Shown: in pieces, positions 50,211-59,884 of the stretch
Position numbering within the stretch: the stretch's first letter is position 1
Layout of the letters: every line of letters starts with the position of its first letter
Source of the DNA: Streptomyces sp. LBL
Lineage (GTDB): Bacteria > Actinomycetota > Actinomycetes > Streptomycetales > Streptomycetaceae
DNA: 64,000 bases
Assembly: GCF_029893585.1 (NCBI RefSeq)
Contig: NZ_JARXYX010000014.1
Coordinates: 143,427 to 207,426, forward strand
Reading direction: 5' to 3'
Notes under the pieces: generated by a model
The model's input: only the letters and a program-made list of their open reading frames with translations
Database searches by the model: none
Told to the model about the DNA's origin: nothing
Translations under genes and position numbers: made by a program

Positions 50211-50812
50211 TCTTCGGGCGTTCTGAGAGCGGCAAGCCCCCGGTCGAGCCCGTCACGTTCAAGATCCTGGTGGCCGGAGGCTTCGGCGTGGGCAAGACCA
50301 CCCTCGTCGGCGCGGTCAGCGAGATCAGGCCGTTGCGCACCGAGGAGTACCTCACCGAGGCAGGACGCCCGGTCGACGACCTCAGCGGCGTGCCGGGCAA
50401 GCACACCACCACCGTGGCCATGGACTTCGGCCGCATCACCCTGCGCGAGGACCTCGTGCTGTACCTGTTCGGCACGCCCGGGCAGCAACGCTTCTGGTTC
50501 ATGTGGGACGAGCTGTCCGAGGGCGCGCTCGGCGCCGTCGTCCTGGCCGACACCCGCCGCCTGGAGGACTGCTTCGCCGCCGTCGACTACTTCGAACGGC
50601 GTTCCATACCCTTCGTCGTCGGCGTCAACCGCTTCGAGGGAGCCGCCCGTTACCCGGAGGACGACGTACGCCAGGCACTGGACCTCGACCGCGACGTACC
50701 GCTGCTGCTCTGCGACGCCCGCGACCGGGAGTCCGTCAAGGAGGTCCTCATCGGGGTCGTGCGGCACGCGATGACCTACACGGCGGCGCACCGCCAGACC
50801 GTCACGACGTGA
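50207..50812 (+). CDS. cvnD: CvnD-like GTPase of a conservon
   Basis: A 201-aa Ras-like GTP-binding protein of the conservon type: P-loop VAGGFGVGKTTLVGAVSEI, TTTVAMDFGRI, switch II LYLFGTPGQQRFWFMWDELS, VVLADTRRLEDCF, and GVNRF in the NKxD position. It would act with CvnA, CvnB and CvnC at the membrane. It is separated from cvnABC by the carnitine operon and its regulator, and starts inside the stop of the hydantoinase remnant. RBS AGGAGAAGAG. Whether it belongs to this cvnABC set is inference. Bases 50813-51047 contain no gene I can support. Confidence 0.88.
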   Translation: MIFGRSESGKPPVEPVTFKILVAGGFGVGKTTLVGAVSEIRPLRTEEYLTEAGRPVDDLSGVPGKHTTTVAMDFGRITLREDLVLYLFGTPGQQRFWFMWDELSEGALGAVVLADTRRLEDCFAAVDYFERRSIPFVVGVNRFEGAARYPEDDVRQALDLDRDVPLLLCDARDRESVKEVLIGVVRHAMTYTAAHRQTVTT

Positions 50813-51047
50813 CGCGAGTGCGGGCCCGGGAACGCGATCACGATCCGCCCCGAGGCCCGCGCCCTCACCTACCTCGCCGGTGCCGTCGTCGCCCTGATCC
50901 CCGACGGACTTCGTGCCCGGGCAGCCCGGCACGCCCCAGGACCCGCCCCACCGACCGGAAGCTCGTCGCCCAGCGAGTGGAGCGCGCTGACCGGTCGCGA
51001 GTTCCTCCCTTGCTTGCCGCCGTCCGAATCCTGCCCGACTCGCCCCC

Positions 51048-52238
51048 TCACCGCACCGCGACCACCGCCGACCCGTGTCCGAACAGCCCCTGGTTCGCCG
51101 TGATCCCCACCCGTGCACCCTCGACCTGTCGGTCGCCCGCTGCTCCCCTCAACTGCCAGGTCAGTTCGCAGACCTGGGCAATGGCCTGGGCCGGAACCGC
51201 CTCTCCGAAGGAGGCGAGTCCGCCGCTGGTGTTGACGGGTATGCGCCCGCCCAGGGTCGTCGCGCCCTCCCGCAGCAGCTTCGCGGCCTCGCCCTCGCCG
51301 CACAGCCCCAGATCCTCGTACCACTGCAATTCCAGGGCGGTGGACAGGTCGTACACCTCGGCCAGCGAGAGATCCTCCGGCCCGATCCCGGCCTCCTCAT
51401 AGGCCGCTCGTGTGATCGACCCCCGGAAGGTCTCCCCGGCGGGCTCGACCGCCACCGCCGAGTCCGTCGCGATGTCCGGCAGGTCGAGGACCGTGCTGGG
51501 GTAACGCGGCGTCACCGTGGACACGGCCCGGATGCGCACCGGCTCCACAACCCCTTGTCGGCGCGCGAACTCCATGCTGGAGAGCACAACGGCCGCCCCT
51601 CCGTCCGACGTCGCGCAGATGTCGAGCAGCCGCAGCGGATCGGCGACCACGGCGGAGTCGGCGACCTCCCCGGCGGTGACCCGCTTGCGGTAGCGCGCAT
51701 ACGGATTCAGCGCGCCCAGGGCGGCGTTCTTCACCTTGACCTGAGCGAAGTCCTCCGTGGTGTCCCCGTGCACGGCCATCCGCCGGCGCGCGTACAGCCC
51801 GAAGTACGTGGGATTCGTCGCCCCCAGGATCCGGAAGCGCAACCAGTCCGGATCGTCCGGCCGGTCCCCGCCCGCCGGCCGGAAGAACCCCTTGGGGGCG
51901 GCGTCGGCGCCCACCACGAGCACCACGTCCACGCGGCCCGAAAGGATCTGCCCGCGCGCGGTGTCGATGGCCTGCGCCCCTGACGCGCACGCCGCGTACA
52001 CACTCGTGACCCGAGCCCCCTGCCAGCCCAGCGCCTTCGCGAACGTCGCCCCGGCGACATACCCCGGATAGCCGCCACGCACGGTGTCCGCGCCGACGAT
52101 CGAGCCGACCTGCCGCCAGTCGAGTCCGGCGTCCGCGAGCGCCGCGCGCGCCGCCACCACGCCGTACTCCACGAAGCCACGCCCCCACTTGCCCCATGGG
52201 TGCATGCCCACGCCGAGCACCGCCACCTCTCCCGTCAT
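51048..52238 (-). CDS. Thiolase-like acetyl-CoA acetyltransferase (SCP-x type)
   Basis: A 396-aa thiolase-superfamily protein. It starts VAVLGVGMHPWGKWG, has the active-site cysteine in VYAACASGAQAIDTARGQI and the C-terminal SGGLASFGEAVPAQAIAQV region with a VNTSGG motif. This is the lipid-transfer/non-decarboxylating thiolase group that needs a DUF35 partner and acts in degradation of branched or sterol-like acyl-CoAs. ATG 52238 overlaps the DUF35 stop by 4 bases. Confidence 0.87.
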   Translation of the reverse strand: MTGEVAVLGVGMHPWGKWGRGFVEYGVVAARAALADAGLDWRQVGSIVGADTVRGGYPGYVAGATFAKALGWQGARVTSVYAACASGAQAIDTARGQILSGRVDVVLVVGADAAPKGFFRPAGGDRPDDPDWLRFRILGATNPTYFGLYARRRMAVHGDTTEDFAQVKVKNAALGALNPYARYRKRVTAGEVADSAVVADPLRLLDICATSDGGAAVVLSSMEFARRQGVVEPVRIRAVSTVTPRYPSTVLDLPDIATDSAVAVEPAGETFRGSITRAAYEEAGIGPEDLSLAEVYDLSTALELQWYEDLGLCGEGEAAKLLREGATTLGGRIPVNTSGGLASFGEAVPAQAIAQVCELTWQLRGAAGDRQVEGARVGITANQGLFGHGSAVVAVR

Positions 52239-52681
52239 GCCGTCACCCCCGTCGGCCGCCACTGCCAGGTCGTCCAGATCGTCTCAGCGTCCTCGTGGAG
52301 CACGCCGGACACGACCTCCACCTCCATGCCCACCGCCAGCTCGGCCACGGTGACCCCGGGAACCGCCTGTCCCAGCACCACCATCCGCTCTGCCTCCAGC
52401 TCCACAGCGATCAACGCGTACGGTTCCCACGGAAGTTCCGGATCGGTCACATAGGGTGACGGAGGCCGGTAGCGTCCGTCCGTGTACGACCAGACGCGCC
52501 CGTGCCGCGAGAGCGGTACCTCCTCCAGAGTCTCGCCGGAGCACCCGGGGTTGCGGCAGTGGACGTCCTCACGAGGGAAGAACACCGAGGTGCAGGAGCG
52601 GCAGCGAGTGCCGAGGAGCCGGAAGTCGTCCCCGTCGCCGGTGAACCACCCGGCGACCACGGGAGTCGGTGTACGGGACAT
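52235..52681 (-). CDS. DUF35 OB-fold zinc-ribbon partner of thiolase
   Basis: A 148-aa protein with a rubredoxin-like zinc ribbon (LLGTRCRSCTSVFFPRE, then CRNPGC) and an OB fold (RVWSYTDGRY, PYALIAVELEAERMVVLGQA). DUF35 proteins form complexes with thiolases and bind acyl-CoA. ATG 52681 has GGGAGG upstream; the frame before it is not protein-like. It is the first gene of a two-gene operon with the thiolase. Confidence 0.9.
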   Translation of the reverse strand: MSRTPTPVVAGWFTGDGDDFRLLGTRCRSCTSVFFPREDVHCRNPGCSGETLEEVPLSRHGRVWSYTDGRYRPPSPYVTDPELPWEPYALIAVELEAERMVVLGQAVPGVTVAELAVGMEVEVVSGVLHEDAETIWTTWQWRPTGVTA

Positions 52682-52700
52682 GGGCCCTCCCACCAAGGAA

Positions 52701-52717
52701 TCTGACGATACGTCAGA
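52701..52717. promoter_or_regulatory. Operator palindrome TCTGACG-ATA-CGTCAGA
   Basis: Perfect 7-bp arms with a 3-base centre, lying 20 bases upstream of the DUF35 start codon. The form (TGACG/CGTCA) is typical of TetR-family sites at fatty-acid and acyl-CoA catabolic operons. No tetR gene is in the window nearby. Confidence 0.65.
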
Positions 52718-52834
52718 AGTGTGCCACGGGGAGCGTTCCATGGGCAGACCAGTCGCCTGGCCGCCTCTCACTTCGAGGGGAACTGCATCCGATCACTTCC
52801 CCGATGGGGCTCGCACCTGATAGATGCAGGAGGC

Positions 52835-53644
52835 ATGACACGACTCTCCAGCGCAGTACGCGGTCTCGTCACGGCGTTCGCCGCCCTGTTGGCCGTGACC
52901 GCCGCCACCGTCCCCGCCCGGGCGGCCACCGAGCCCCAGGCGCCGCCGGACTTCGTGGCTCTGAGAACCGTGGACGCGACGATCATGCAGGAGATGCGTT
53001 ACCTCACACCGCACAACTTCGTCGGCAAGCGCATCGACGGTTACCTGCAGCCCCTGTGCATCCTCACCCGGCCCGCCGCCGAAGCGCTCCACGAGGCGCA
53101 GCAGAAGCTCCTGCGCGAGGGCTACACCCTCAAGGTCTACGACTGCTACCGGCCGCAACGGGCCGTGGACCACTTCGTCCGCTGGGCCAAGGACCTCGAC
53201 GACCAGGCCATGAAGGGCGAGTTCTATCCGAACGTCGACAAGACCCGTCTGTTCGAGGACGGTTACATCGCCGAGAGATCCGGCCACAGCCGCGGCTCGA
53301 CCATGGACCTCACCCTCGTCAAGCTCCCCGCGAAACCGACCAGGCCCTACGCCCCCGGAGAGCCCCTGGTGCCCTGCTACGCCCCCAAGGGGCAGCGATT
53401 CCCGGACAACTCCGTCGACATGGGCACCGGATACGACTGCTTCGACACCCTCTCCCACACTGTCGACCCGCGTATCCAGTGCGAGCAGCGAGCCAACCGA
53501 CTGCGCCTGAAGAGCACTCTGGAGGGCCTCGGCTTCGTCAACCTCGCCGAGGAGTGGTGGCACTACACCTACAAGCCCGAGACGTTTCCCGACACCTATT
53601 TCGACTTCCCCGTGTCCGCGAAATCGCTGGCCGACAGCGACTGA
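52835..53644 (+). CDS. Secreted D-Ala-D-Ala dipeptidase, VanX type
   Basis: A 269-aa protein with a signal peptide (about 1-29: SSAVRGLVTAFAALLAVTAA, cleavage after PARA) and a VanX/M15D peptidase domain. Zinc ligands are seen in SGHSRGSTMD (H151, D158) and EWWHY (H243, with E240 as base); YDCYRPQRAV carries the conserved arginine. It would split D-Ala-D-Ala outside the cytoplasm, for wall-peptide recycling rather than vancomycin resistance, since no vanHA or vanRS are present. The AGGAGG site is unusually close to the ATG (1 base between). Confidence 0.87.
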   Translation: MTRLSSAVRGLVTAFAALLAVTAATVPARAATEPQAPPDFVALRTVDATIMQEMRYLTPHNFVGKRIDGYLQPLCILTRPAAEALHEAQQKLLREGYTLKVYDCYRPQRAVDHFVRWAKDLDDQAMKGEFYPNVDKTRLFEDGYIAERSGHSRGSTMDLTLVKLPAKPTRPYAPGEPLVPCYAPKGQRFPDNSVDMGTGYDCFDTLSHTVDPRIQCEQRANRLRLKSTLEGLGFVNLAEEWWHYTYKPETFPDTYFDFPVSAKSLADSD

Positions 53645-53691
53645 GACGCCCCCGGAAGACGCTCCTCAGTTGATCGGATACAGTCCGCCGC

Positions 53692-54228
53692 GTGTCCGAA
53701 ACTCAAGCCTCCACCCCCAACTTCACGCCCGGCTCCCACTGTTCGAGCTGTGGAGCTCCCTACGGAGAGGGCGTCTCCGGCTGGCCCCGCACCTGTCCGG
53801 CCTGCCACACCGTGGCCTACCGCAATCCGCTCCCGGTCGCCGTGGCCCTCCAGCCCGTGTACGACACACAGGGCACCGCGCTCGTGGTCATCACCCGAAC
53901 CATCGCCCCCGAGCGCGGGGGCGTCGCCTTGCCCGGCGGTTACATAAACGACCGCGAGGACTGGCGGCAGGCCCTCGTCCGTGAACTCAAGGAAGAGACC
54001 GGCATCGACGCCGCGAGCCGCGAGATACGGCTCGTCGACGCGCTGAGCTCGCCCGACGGTCACCTCCTGCTGTTCGGGACCCTGCCGGAGCGCCCCGTCG
54101 ACGGCCTGCCGCCCTCCGCGGCCACGGACGAGACCGGGGGCTGGCATCTGCTGCGCAGGCCGGAGGAGCTCGCCTTTCCGCTGCACACCCTGGCCGTGCG
54201 GGCCTGGTTCGAGGGCCGGTACCTCTGA
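53692..54228 (+). CDS. NUDIX hydrolase with N-terminal zinc ribbon
   Basis: A 178-aa protein. The N-terminus has a zinc ribbon (HCSSCGAPYG, then TCPACH). The NUDIX box starts at about residue 82, GGYINDREDW then REL-x-EETGI, with all metal-binding acidic residues. Cytoplasmic. Possible substrates include NADH-like or ADP-sugar nucleotides, as in zinc-ribbon NUDIX enzymes, but none is proven. Its stop lies 2 bases from the converging GH31 stop. Confidence 0.88.
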   Translation: MSETQASTPNFTPGSHCSSCGAPYGEGVSGWPRTCPACHTVAYRNPLPVAVALQPVYDTQGTALVVITRTIAPERGGVALPGGYINDREDWRQALVRELKEETGIDAASREIRLVDALSSPDGHLLLFGTLPERPVDGLPPSAATDETGGWHLLRRPEELAFPLHTLAVRAWFEGRYL

Positions 54229-54230
54229 GC

Positions 54231-56597
54231 TCAGATGGTCCCGAGTCCTCGTACCCGGACCGGGTGAGGCGGCTGGCTCAGGCCGTCCTCACCCTCCCGC
54301 TCGACCACCACCTGCCGGCCCTCCCAGCGGGCGACGTAGCGCTCGATCTCCGGTTCGTCCCAGCCGTCGCCCGCGTCCCGCACGACCAGGCCGCCGCCGC
54401 TCCGTCCCCGAACGGGTGCCCAGACCTCCAGTTCCAGCCCGCCGTCCTCCCCGCGCACGGGAAGGACGGCTCCGGCGCGCGCGAACACGGGAACCCGCGC
54501 CAGGGGAGCGTCCACGAGTACCTGTCCGGGACCCTCGTGGACCTGCTCCGTCGTGGTGTCGTACCAGCGCCCCCGAGGCAGCTGCACCGCTCGCCGGTCC
54601 GTCCCCGGGGCCAGCACCGGAGCCACCAGCAGACAGTCGCCCAGCAGGAACGTGTCCTCGCAGTCGCGCAGCGCGCGGTCCTCGGGCGCCGCCCACCACA
54701 GCGGCCGTACGTAGGGCGCCCCCGTCCCCCGGGCCAGATGCGCCAGGGTCACGAAGTACGGCAGCAGCCGCCGGCGTTCGACGAGCGCCGCGCGCGCGTG
54801 CTCCAGCACCTCGTCCCCGAACTCCCACGGCTCCCTGCGTCCCGCCCGCAGACTCGCGTACGTGCGGAACAGCGGAAGGTAGGCGCCCAGTTGGAACCAG
54901 CGCAGATAGAGCTCGGGCGACGGACTCCCGCCGAAGCCGCCCACGTCCGGCCCCGAGTACGGCACCCCGCACAGCCCGAGGCTCATGACCAGGGACAGTG
55001 CCGCCCGCAGCCCGGGCCAGCCCGTGGCGACGTCTCCGGACCACGCCCCGCCGTAGCGCTGCATGCCCGTCCACCCGGAGCGCGAGAACACGAAAGGCCG
55101 CTCCTGGGGAGCCAGTTCGCGCAGCCCCTCGTACCCGGCCCGGGCCATGCACAAGGCATACACGTTGTGCGCCTCGCGATGGTCGCCGCCCCGCCCCTCC
55201 AAGGAGTGCCTGGCCGACCTGGGCAGCGTCGACTCCCCGAACGCGGTGAACGAGGTCGGTTCGTTCATGTCATGCCAGAAGCCCGAGAAGCCCTGAGCCA
55301 GTCGCTCCTCGTAGAGGCGGCCCCACCACTGCCGCACGCGCGCGTGCGTGAAGTCCGGGTGGACGGACTCCCCGGCCCGGACGACCCCCCGTACCAGCCG
55401 ACCCGACGCGTCCCGCACGAACGCGTCCTCGGCCGTCCCGCTGTCGAACACGGTGTTGCCGGGTTCGGCCCTGACCGCCGGATCGACGATCGACACCAGC
55501 CGGATCCCGTCCTGCCGCAGATCCTCGGCGAGCTGGGGCAGTTTCGGGAAGCGCTCCCGGTCGACCGCGAACACCTGGCGGGCGTCGTAGTGGTCGATGT
55601 CCAGATGGATCGCGTCGAGCGGCAGATCGCGTTCCAGATAGCCCGAAACGATCCGCCGCACCTCCTGCTCGCTGCCGAAGCCCTCTCGCACGTGATGGTG
55701 ACCGAGCGCCCAGGCGGGCGGCAGCGCGGGCGCTCCGGTGAGCGAGGCCCAGGCGAGCAGCACGCGCGCGGGAGTGCCCACCATCACCCAGCAGCGCAGT
55801 GGACCGCCGTCCATCCGCAGCTCGCAGGTGCCGTCGCGGTCGTGCCCCGACCCGGCGCCCTCCTCGCCCTCCCGCAGGGTCACCGTGCCGTCCCATGAGG
55901 TGTCGTGGAACACCAGATGCGTCGCTGCGTCGGCCACCACCACCTGGACCGGCATCGTGAAGTACAACGGATCGTCGTCGGGGCCGAAGGGACGTCCTGG
56001 ATCGGTGTTCCACAGCCGGTATGTCCCGTCCCGCAGCCGCGGGCCCGAAGCCCGCCCGCCGAGCCCGAAGAACCGCGCATCCGCGGCCACCTCCGAGCGC
56101 TGCATCCAGCGCGCCGGACCGCCGCCCGTCGGCTCCCACCACCGCGGCGGCAGATCCCGGCGCAGCCGCACACCGCCGGGGGTGAGGACCTCGATCGCGC
56201 CGTGCCGCGAGACGACGACCGTCACCCGCTCGGCCACCACCCGCCAGCCGCCGTCCTTGTCCGGCTCCAGCACCGCCCGCGGGTCGGGCTCGGGGCAGCG
56301 GCCCGCGAGGGCGTACGACGGCTCCGGAGCCGCCCCGTCCCAGCCCCAGAACACCGCACCGTTCACCGCCACGGAGATCCGCAGCTCGGAGCGGCTGAAT
56401 CGGACCACACCGCCCCCGGGCCCAGGCTCCACGGCCTGCATCGGCCCGGGCACCCGCGCCCGTTCGGCCCCCCGCGGCGGCAGACCCGTGGCATCGGCAC
56501 GCCTCCTGCGCCATGCGGCCCGTACGGTACGCAACCTCTGGGCCGCCCCCGCAGAACCGACCGTCTTCACCGAACGCACCAGGTCACGACCGTCCAT
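54231..56597 (-). CDS. GH31 family alpha-glucosidase-like glycoside hydrolase
   Basis: A 788-aa protein. The catalytic (beta/alpha)8 barrel shows IHLDIDHYDARQVFAVD, the nucleophile aspartate in GFWHDMNEPTSF (about 442) and the acid/base aspartate in GPDVGGFGGSPSPELYLRW (about 550), with the N-terminal beta-sandwich and C-terminal domains around it. There is no signal peptide, so it works on imported oligosaccharides. It would release alpha-linked glucose or xylose. It stands alone, divergent from acetoacetate-CoA ligase. Confidence 0.9.
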   Translation of the reverse strand: MDGRDLVRSVKTVGSAGAAQRLRTVRAAWRRRRADATGLPPRGAERARVPGPMQAVEPGPGGGVVRFSRSELRISVAVNGAVFWGWDGAAPEPSYALAGRCPEPDPRAVLEPDKDGGWRVVAERVTVVVSRHGAIEVLTPGGVRLRRDLPPRWWEPTGGGPARWMQRSEVAADARFFGLGGRASGPRLRDGTYRLWNTDPGRPFGPDDDPLYFTMPVQVVVADAATHLVFHDTSWDGTVTLREGEEGAGSGHDRDGTCELRMDGGPLRCWVMVGTPARVLLAWASLTGAPALPPAWALGHHHVREGFGSEQEVRRIVSGYLERDLPLDAIHLDIDHYDARQVFAVDRERFPKLPQLAEDLRQDGIRLVSIVDPAVRAEPGNTVFDSGTAEDAFVRDASGRLVRGVVRAGESVHPDFTHARVRQWWGRLYEERLAQGFSGFWHDMNEPTSFTAFGESTLPRSARHSLEGRGGDHREAHNVYALCMARAGYEGLRELAPQERPFVFSRSGWTGMQRYGGAWSGDVATGWPGLRAALSLVMSLGLCGVPYSGPDVGGFGGSPSPELYLRWFQLGAYLPLFRTYASLRAGRREPWEFGDEVLEHARAALVERRRLLPYFVTLAHLARGTGAPYVRPLWWAAPEDRALRDCEDTFLLGDCLLVAPVLAPGTDRRAVQLPRGRWYDTTTEQVHEGPGQVLVDAPLARVPVFARAGAVLPVRGEDGGLELEVWAPVRGRSGGGLVVRDAGDGWDEPEIERYVARWEGRQVVVEREGEDGLSQPPHPVRVRGLGTI

Positions 56598-56810
56598 GCT
56601 GCTCAGCCTGCCATTGACAGGCCCCGATGTGTGCGTCGTTCAACTTCCGTTCACCCATGCTGGGACCACATCTTCACGACACGGACTATGTGGGGCACGC
56701 CCTGGTGCAGGCGTCGATCACATGGCATCGTCCGTGTCAGCCGCGTCACGCGCACATCCCAGCCCGTGCGCGAAGAACGCACACGAAGCGCAGAGTCCGG
56801 GAGCCGCCCC

Positions 56811-58778
56811 ATGCCGACCGTGAACCCCCAGCCTCTCTGGCAGCCCGATCCGGAACGCGTCGCCCGGGCACAGATCACCAGGTTCCAGGCCTGGGCGGCC
56901 GACCACCACGGTGCCCCGGCCGAGGGCGGCTACCCCGCCCTGCACCGCTGGTCGGTGGACGAGCTGGAGGCGTTCTGGACAGCCGTGACGGAGTGGTTCG
57001 GCGTACGTTTCACGACCCCCTACGCGCGCGTGCTCGGCGACCGCGCGATGCCCGGCGCCCAGTGGTTTCCCGGAGCCACCCTGAACTACGCCGAGCACGC
57101 CCTGCGCGCGAGCGCCACCCGCGCGGACGAGCCGGCCCTCCTCCACGTCGACGAGATCCACGAGCCCCGCCCTGTGACCTGGTCCGAGCTGCGCCGCCAG
57201 GTCGGCTCCCTGGCCGCCGAGCTGCGTGTCCTCGGCGTACGCCCCGGAGACCGCGTCAGTGGCTACCTCCCGAACATTCCCCAGGCCGTCGTCGCCCTGC
57301 TCGCCACGGCCGCCGTGGGCGGCGTCTGGACGTCCTGCGCCCCCGACTTCGGCGCCCGCAGCGTCCTGGACCGCTTCCAGCAGGTGGAACCGGTCGTCCT
57401 GTTCACGGTCGACGGCTACCGCTACGGCGGCAAGGTACACAACCGTCGCGACACGGTCGCCGAGCTGCGCCGCGAACTGCCCACCCTGCGCGCGGTCGTC
57501 CACATCCCCCTCCTGGGCACCGAGGCCCCCCAGGGCGCCCTGGAGTGGTCGGCCCTGACGAGCGCCGACACCGAGCCCGTCTTCGAGCAGGTGTCCTTCG
57601 ACCATCCCCTGTGGGTGCTCTACTCCTCGGGCACCACCGGCCTTCCCAAAGCCATCGTCCAGTCCCAGGGCGGCATCCTCGTCGAGCACCTCAAACAGCT
57701 CGGCCTGCACTGCGACCTCGGCCCCCAGGACCGCTTCTTCTGGTACACGTCCACCGGCTGGATGATGTGGAACTTCCTCGTCTCCGGCCTCCTCACAGGC
57801 ACCACGATCGTGCTCTACGACGGCAGCCCCGGTTACCCGGACACCGGCGCCCAGTGGCGGATCGCCGAACGCACGGGGACCACCCTCTACGGCACCTCCG
57901 CCGCCTACGTCATGGCCTGCCGCAAGGCCGGCCTGCGCCCCGGCCGCGAGTACGACCTCTCCACGGTGCAGTGTGTCGCCACCACCGGATCGCCCCTGCC
58001 GCCCGACGGATTCCGCTGGCTGCACGACGAGGTCCGCGACGACCTGTGGATCGCGTCCGTCAGCGGCGGCACCGACGTGTGCTCCTGCTTCGCAGGAGCT
58101 GTACCGACCCTCCCGGTCCACATCGGCGAACTCCAGGCGCCCTGCCTGGGCACCGACCTGCAGTCCTGGGACCCGAGTGGCCACCCCCTGGTCGACGAGG
58201 TCGGCGAACTCGTGGTCACCAACCCCATGCCGTCGATGCCGATCCACTTCTGGAACGACCCCGAAGGCAGCCGTTACCACGACAGCTACTTCGACACCTA
58301 TCCCGGAGTGTGGCGACATGGCGACTGGATCACCGTCACCGCACGCGGCTCGGTCGTCATCCACGGTCGTTCCGACTCGACGCTCAACCGCCAAGGCGTG
58401 CGCATGGGGTCGGCCGACATCTACGAAGCGGTCGAGCGTCTCCCCGAGATCAAGGAATCCCTCGTCATCGGCGTCGAACAGCCCGACGGCGGCTACTGGA
58501 TGCCCCTGTTCGTGCACCTGGCCCCGGGAGCCGTCCTCGACGAGGCCCTCCTGAACCGCATCAGGCAGACCATCCGTGAACAGCTCTCGCCACGGCACAT
58601 CCCCGACGAGGTCATCAAGGTGCCCGGCATCCCGCACACCCTCACCGGAAAGCGCATTGAGGTCCCCGTCAAGCGCCTCCTCCAGGGCACGCCCCTGGAG
58701 CGGGCCGTCAACCCGGGCTCCATCGACAACCTCGACCTGCTGCACGTCTTCGAGGACCTGGCCCGCAAGCGAGCCTGA
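56811..58778 (+). CDS. aacS: Acetoacetate-CoA ligase
   Basis: A 655-aa adenylate-forming ligase. It has the acyl-CoA-synthetase N-terminal cap (ARVLGDRAMPGAQWFPGATL), the AMP-binding motif LYSSGTTGLPKAIVQSQGG (about 268-286), VSGGTDVCSCF, and the C-terminal HGRSDSTLNRQGVRMG hinge and LTGKRIEVPVKRLL (with the catalytic lysine). These are typical of acetoacetyl-CoA synthetases, which activate acetoacetate with ATP and CoA. Acetoacetate is a product of the predicted dehydrocarnitine cleavage 8 kb away, which may be coincidence. Confidence 0.93.
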   Translation: MPTVNPQPLWQPDPERVARAQITRFQAWAADHHGAPAEGGYPALHRWSVDELEAFWTAVTEWFGVRFTTPYARVLGDRAMPGAQWFPGATLNYAEHALRASATRADEPALLHVDEIHEPRPVTWSELRRQVGSLAAELRVLGVRPGDRVSGYLPNIPQAVVALLATAAVGGVWTSCAPDFGARSVLDRFQQVEPVVLFTVDGYRYGGKVHNRRDTVAELRRELPTLRAVVHIPLLGTEAPQGALEWSALTSADTEPVFEQVSFDHPLWVLYSSGTTGLPKAIVQSQGGILVEHLKQLGLHCDLGPQDRFFWYTSTGWMMWNFLVSGLLTGTTIVLYDGSPGYPDTGAQWRIAERTGTTLYGTSAAYVMACRKAGLRPGREYDLSTVQCVATTGSPLPPDGFRWLHDEVRDDLWIASVSGGTDVCSCFAGAVPTLPVHIGELQAPCLGTDLQSWDPSGHPLVDEVGELVVTNPMPSMPIHFWNDPEGSRYHDSYFDTYPGVWRHGDWITVTARGSVVIHGRSDSTLNRQGVRMGSADIYEAVERLPEIKESLVIGVEQPDGGYWMPLFVHLAPGAVLDEALLNRIRQTIREQLSPRHIPDEVIKVPGIPHTLTGKRIEVPVKRLLQGTPLERAVNPGSIDNLDLLHVFEDLARKRA

Positions 58779-58794
58779 CAGCCTCCTGGACCGG

Positions 58795-59880
58795 TCACCC
58801 ACCACAGGTGGCCGCGGACTCACCGAGCACCAGGGCGAAGTCCGAGGCCAGCCGCACCGCGTCGGCCGGTCGGAGATCGGCCACGGAGATCCGTACCTCC
58901 GGGCCGGCCGCCATCCGGAACCGGGCACCCGCCGCGACCCACCAGCCGTACGACCGCAACCCGTTCACCACGGCTGACTCGTCCCGCACCGGAACCCACA
59001 GGTTCATCCCGCTCGCCCCGTGGGCCTCGGTGCCGCGTTTTGCGAGCTCCTGGAGGAGAGCGCTCCGGCGTGCCTCGTAGGTCCGCTCGGCGCGCGTCAC
59101 CAACGCGCGTGTGCCGTCGTCGGTCATCAGCCCGTACACGGTCTCCGGGAGCAGATGACTGACCCAGCCCGAGGTCAGCAGCAACCGCCCGTCGTGCCGG
59201 GCCAGAGTGGTCGCATCACAGGCCGCGGTCGCCCACCGCAAGTCGGTCCCCAGGGACTTGCTGACCGTGCGCACATGCACCCAGCGCGTCAGCCCGCCGC
59301 CGGTCAACGTCCACAGGGGCGCCTTGGCCACGGCCGACGCGTGGTCGTTCTCCACGATCAGCACATCGGGCTCGTCCCGCAGCGGAGCGACGAGTTCGTC
59401 ACGGCGCGCCTCGGAGAAGCATCCGCCGTACGGATTCTGCGCGCGCGGACTGCACACCACAGCGCGCACACCCGCCGGCAACACCGCCCGCAGGGCTTCG
59501 GGCCGCGCGCCGTCGTCGACGGCCGTGGGAACGATCCGCAGCCCCAAGGCCGTGACCAGATCCAGCAGATGGTGGTAGCCGGGATCCTCCATGGCCACCC
59601 CGTCGACGGGCCGCAGTTCCACGGACAGCAGCCGCCCGATCAGATCCAGGGCCCGGTGCGCGAACGTCACGTGCGCCACGGTCACACCGTCGGCCCGCAA
59701 CCAGTCGCGCGCGGTGTCCTCCAACCGCGCCAGCCGCGGTGTCGACCGGTGCGACCGTGCCCCGGGGGACAGGCGGCTGGGCGGTACGAGACTGGGAAGC
59801 AGCCGAGGATCAGGGTGCCCGCCGGACAAGTCCCACAGCTCCTCCGGGACTTTCGGCGGTCGTCGTGACGCCACCGCCGG
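58795..59880 (-). pseudogene. MocR-type aminotransferase regulator, DNA-binding domain deleted
   Basis: About 360 codons read as the aminotransferase part of a MocR regulator: VPEELWDLSGGHPDPRLLP, GVAMEDPGYHHLLDL, VCSPRAQNPYGG, and the PLP lysine in VRTVSKSLGTDLRWATA. The GntR helix-turn-helix is missing; to the right of about 59880 the sequence belongs to an MFS gene on the other strand. GTG 59874 could still start translation. Most likely both genes lost their facing 5' ends in one deletion. Confidence 0.7.
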
Positions 59881-59884
59881 AGCG

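Noticed and set aside
50813..51047. A frame reading RPEARALTYLAGAVVALIPDG after cvnD
   Set aside because: Too short, without start signal, and no family recognised; it may be chance or a remnant.
52835..53644. Vancomycin resistance locus
   Set aside because: Only a secreted VanX-type peptidase is present; no vanH, vanA-type ligase or vanRS genes are near it.
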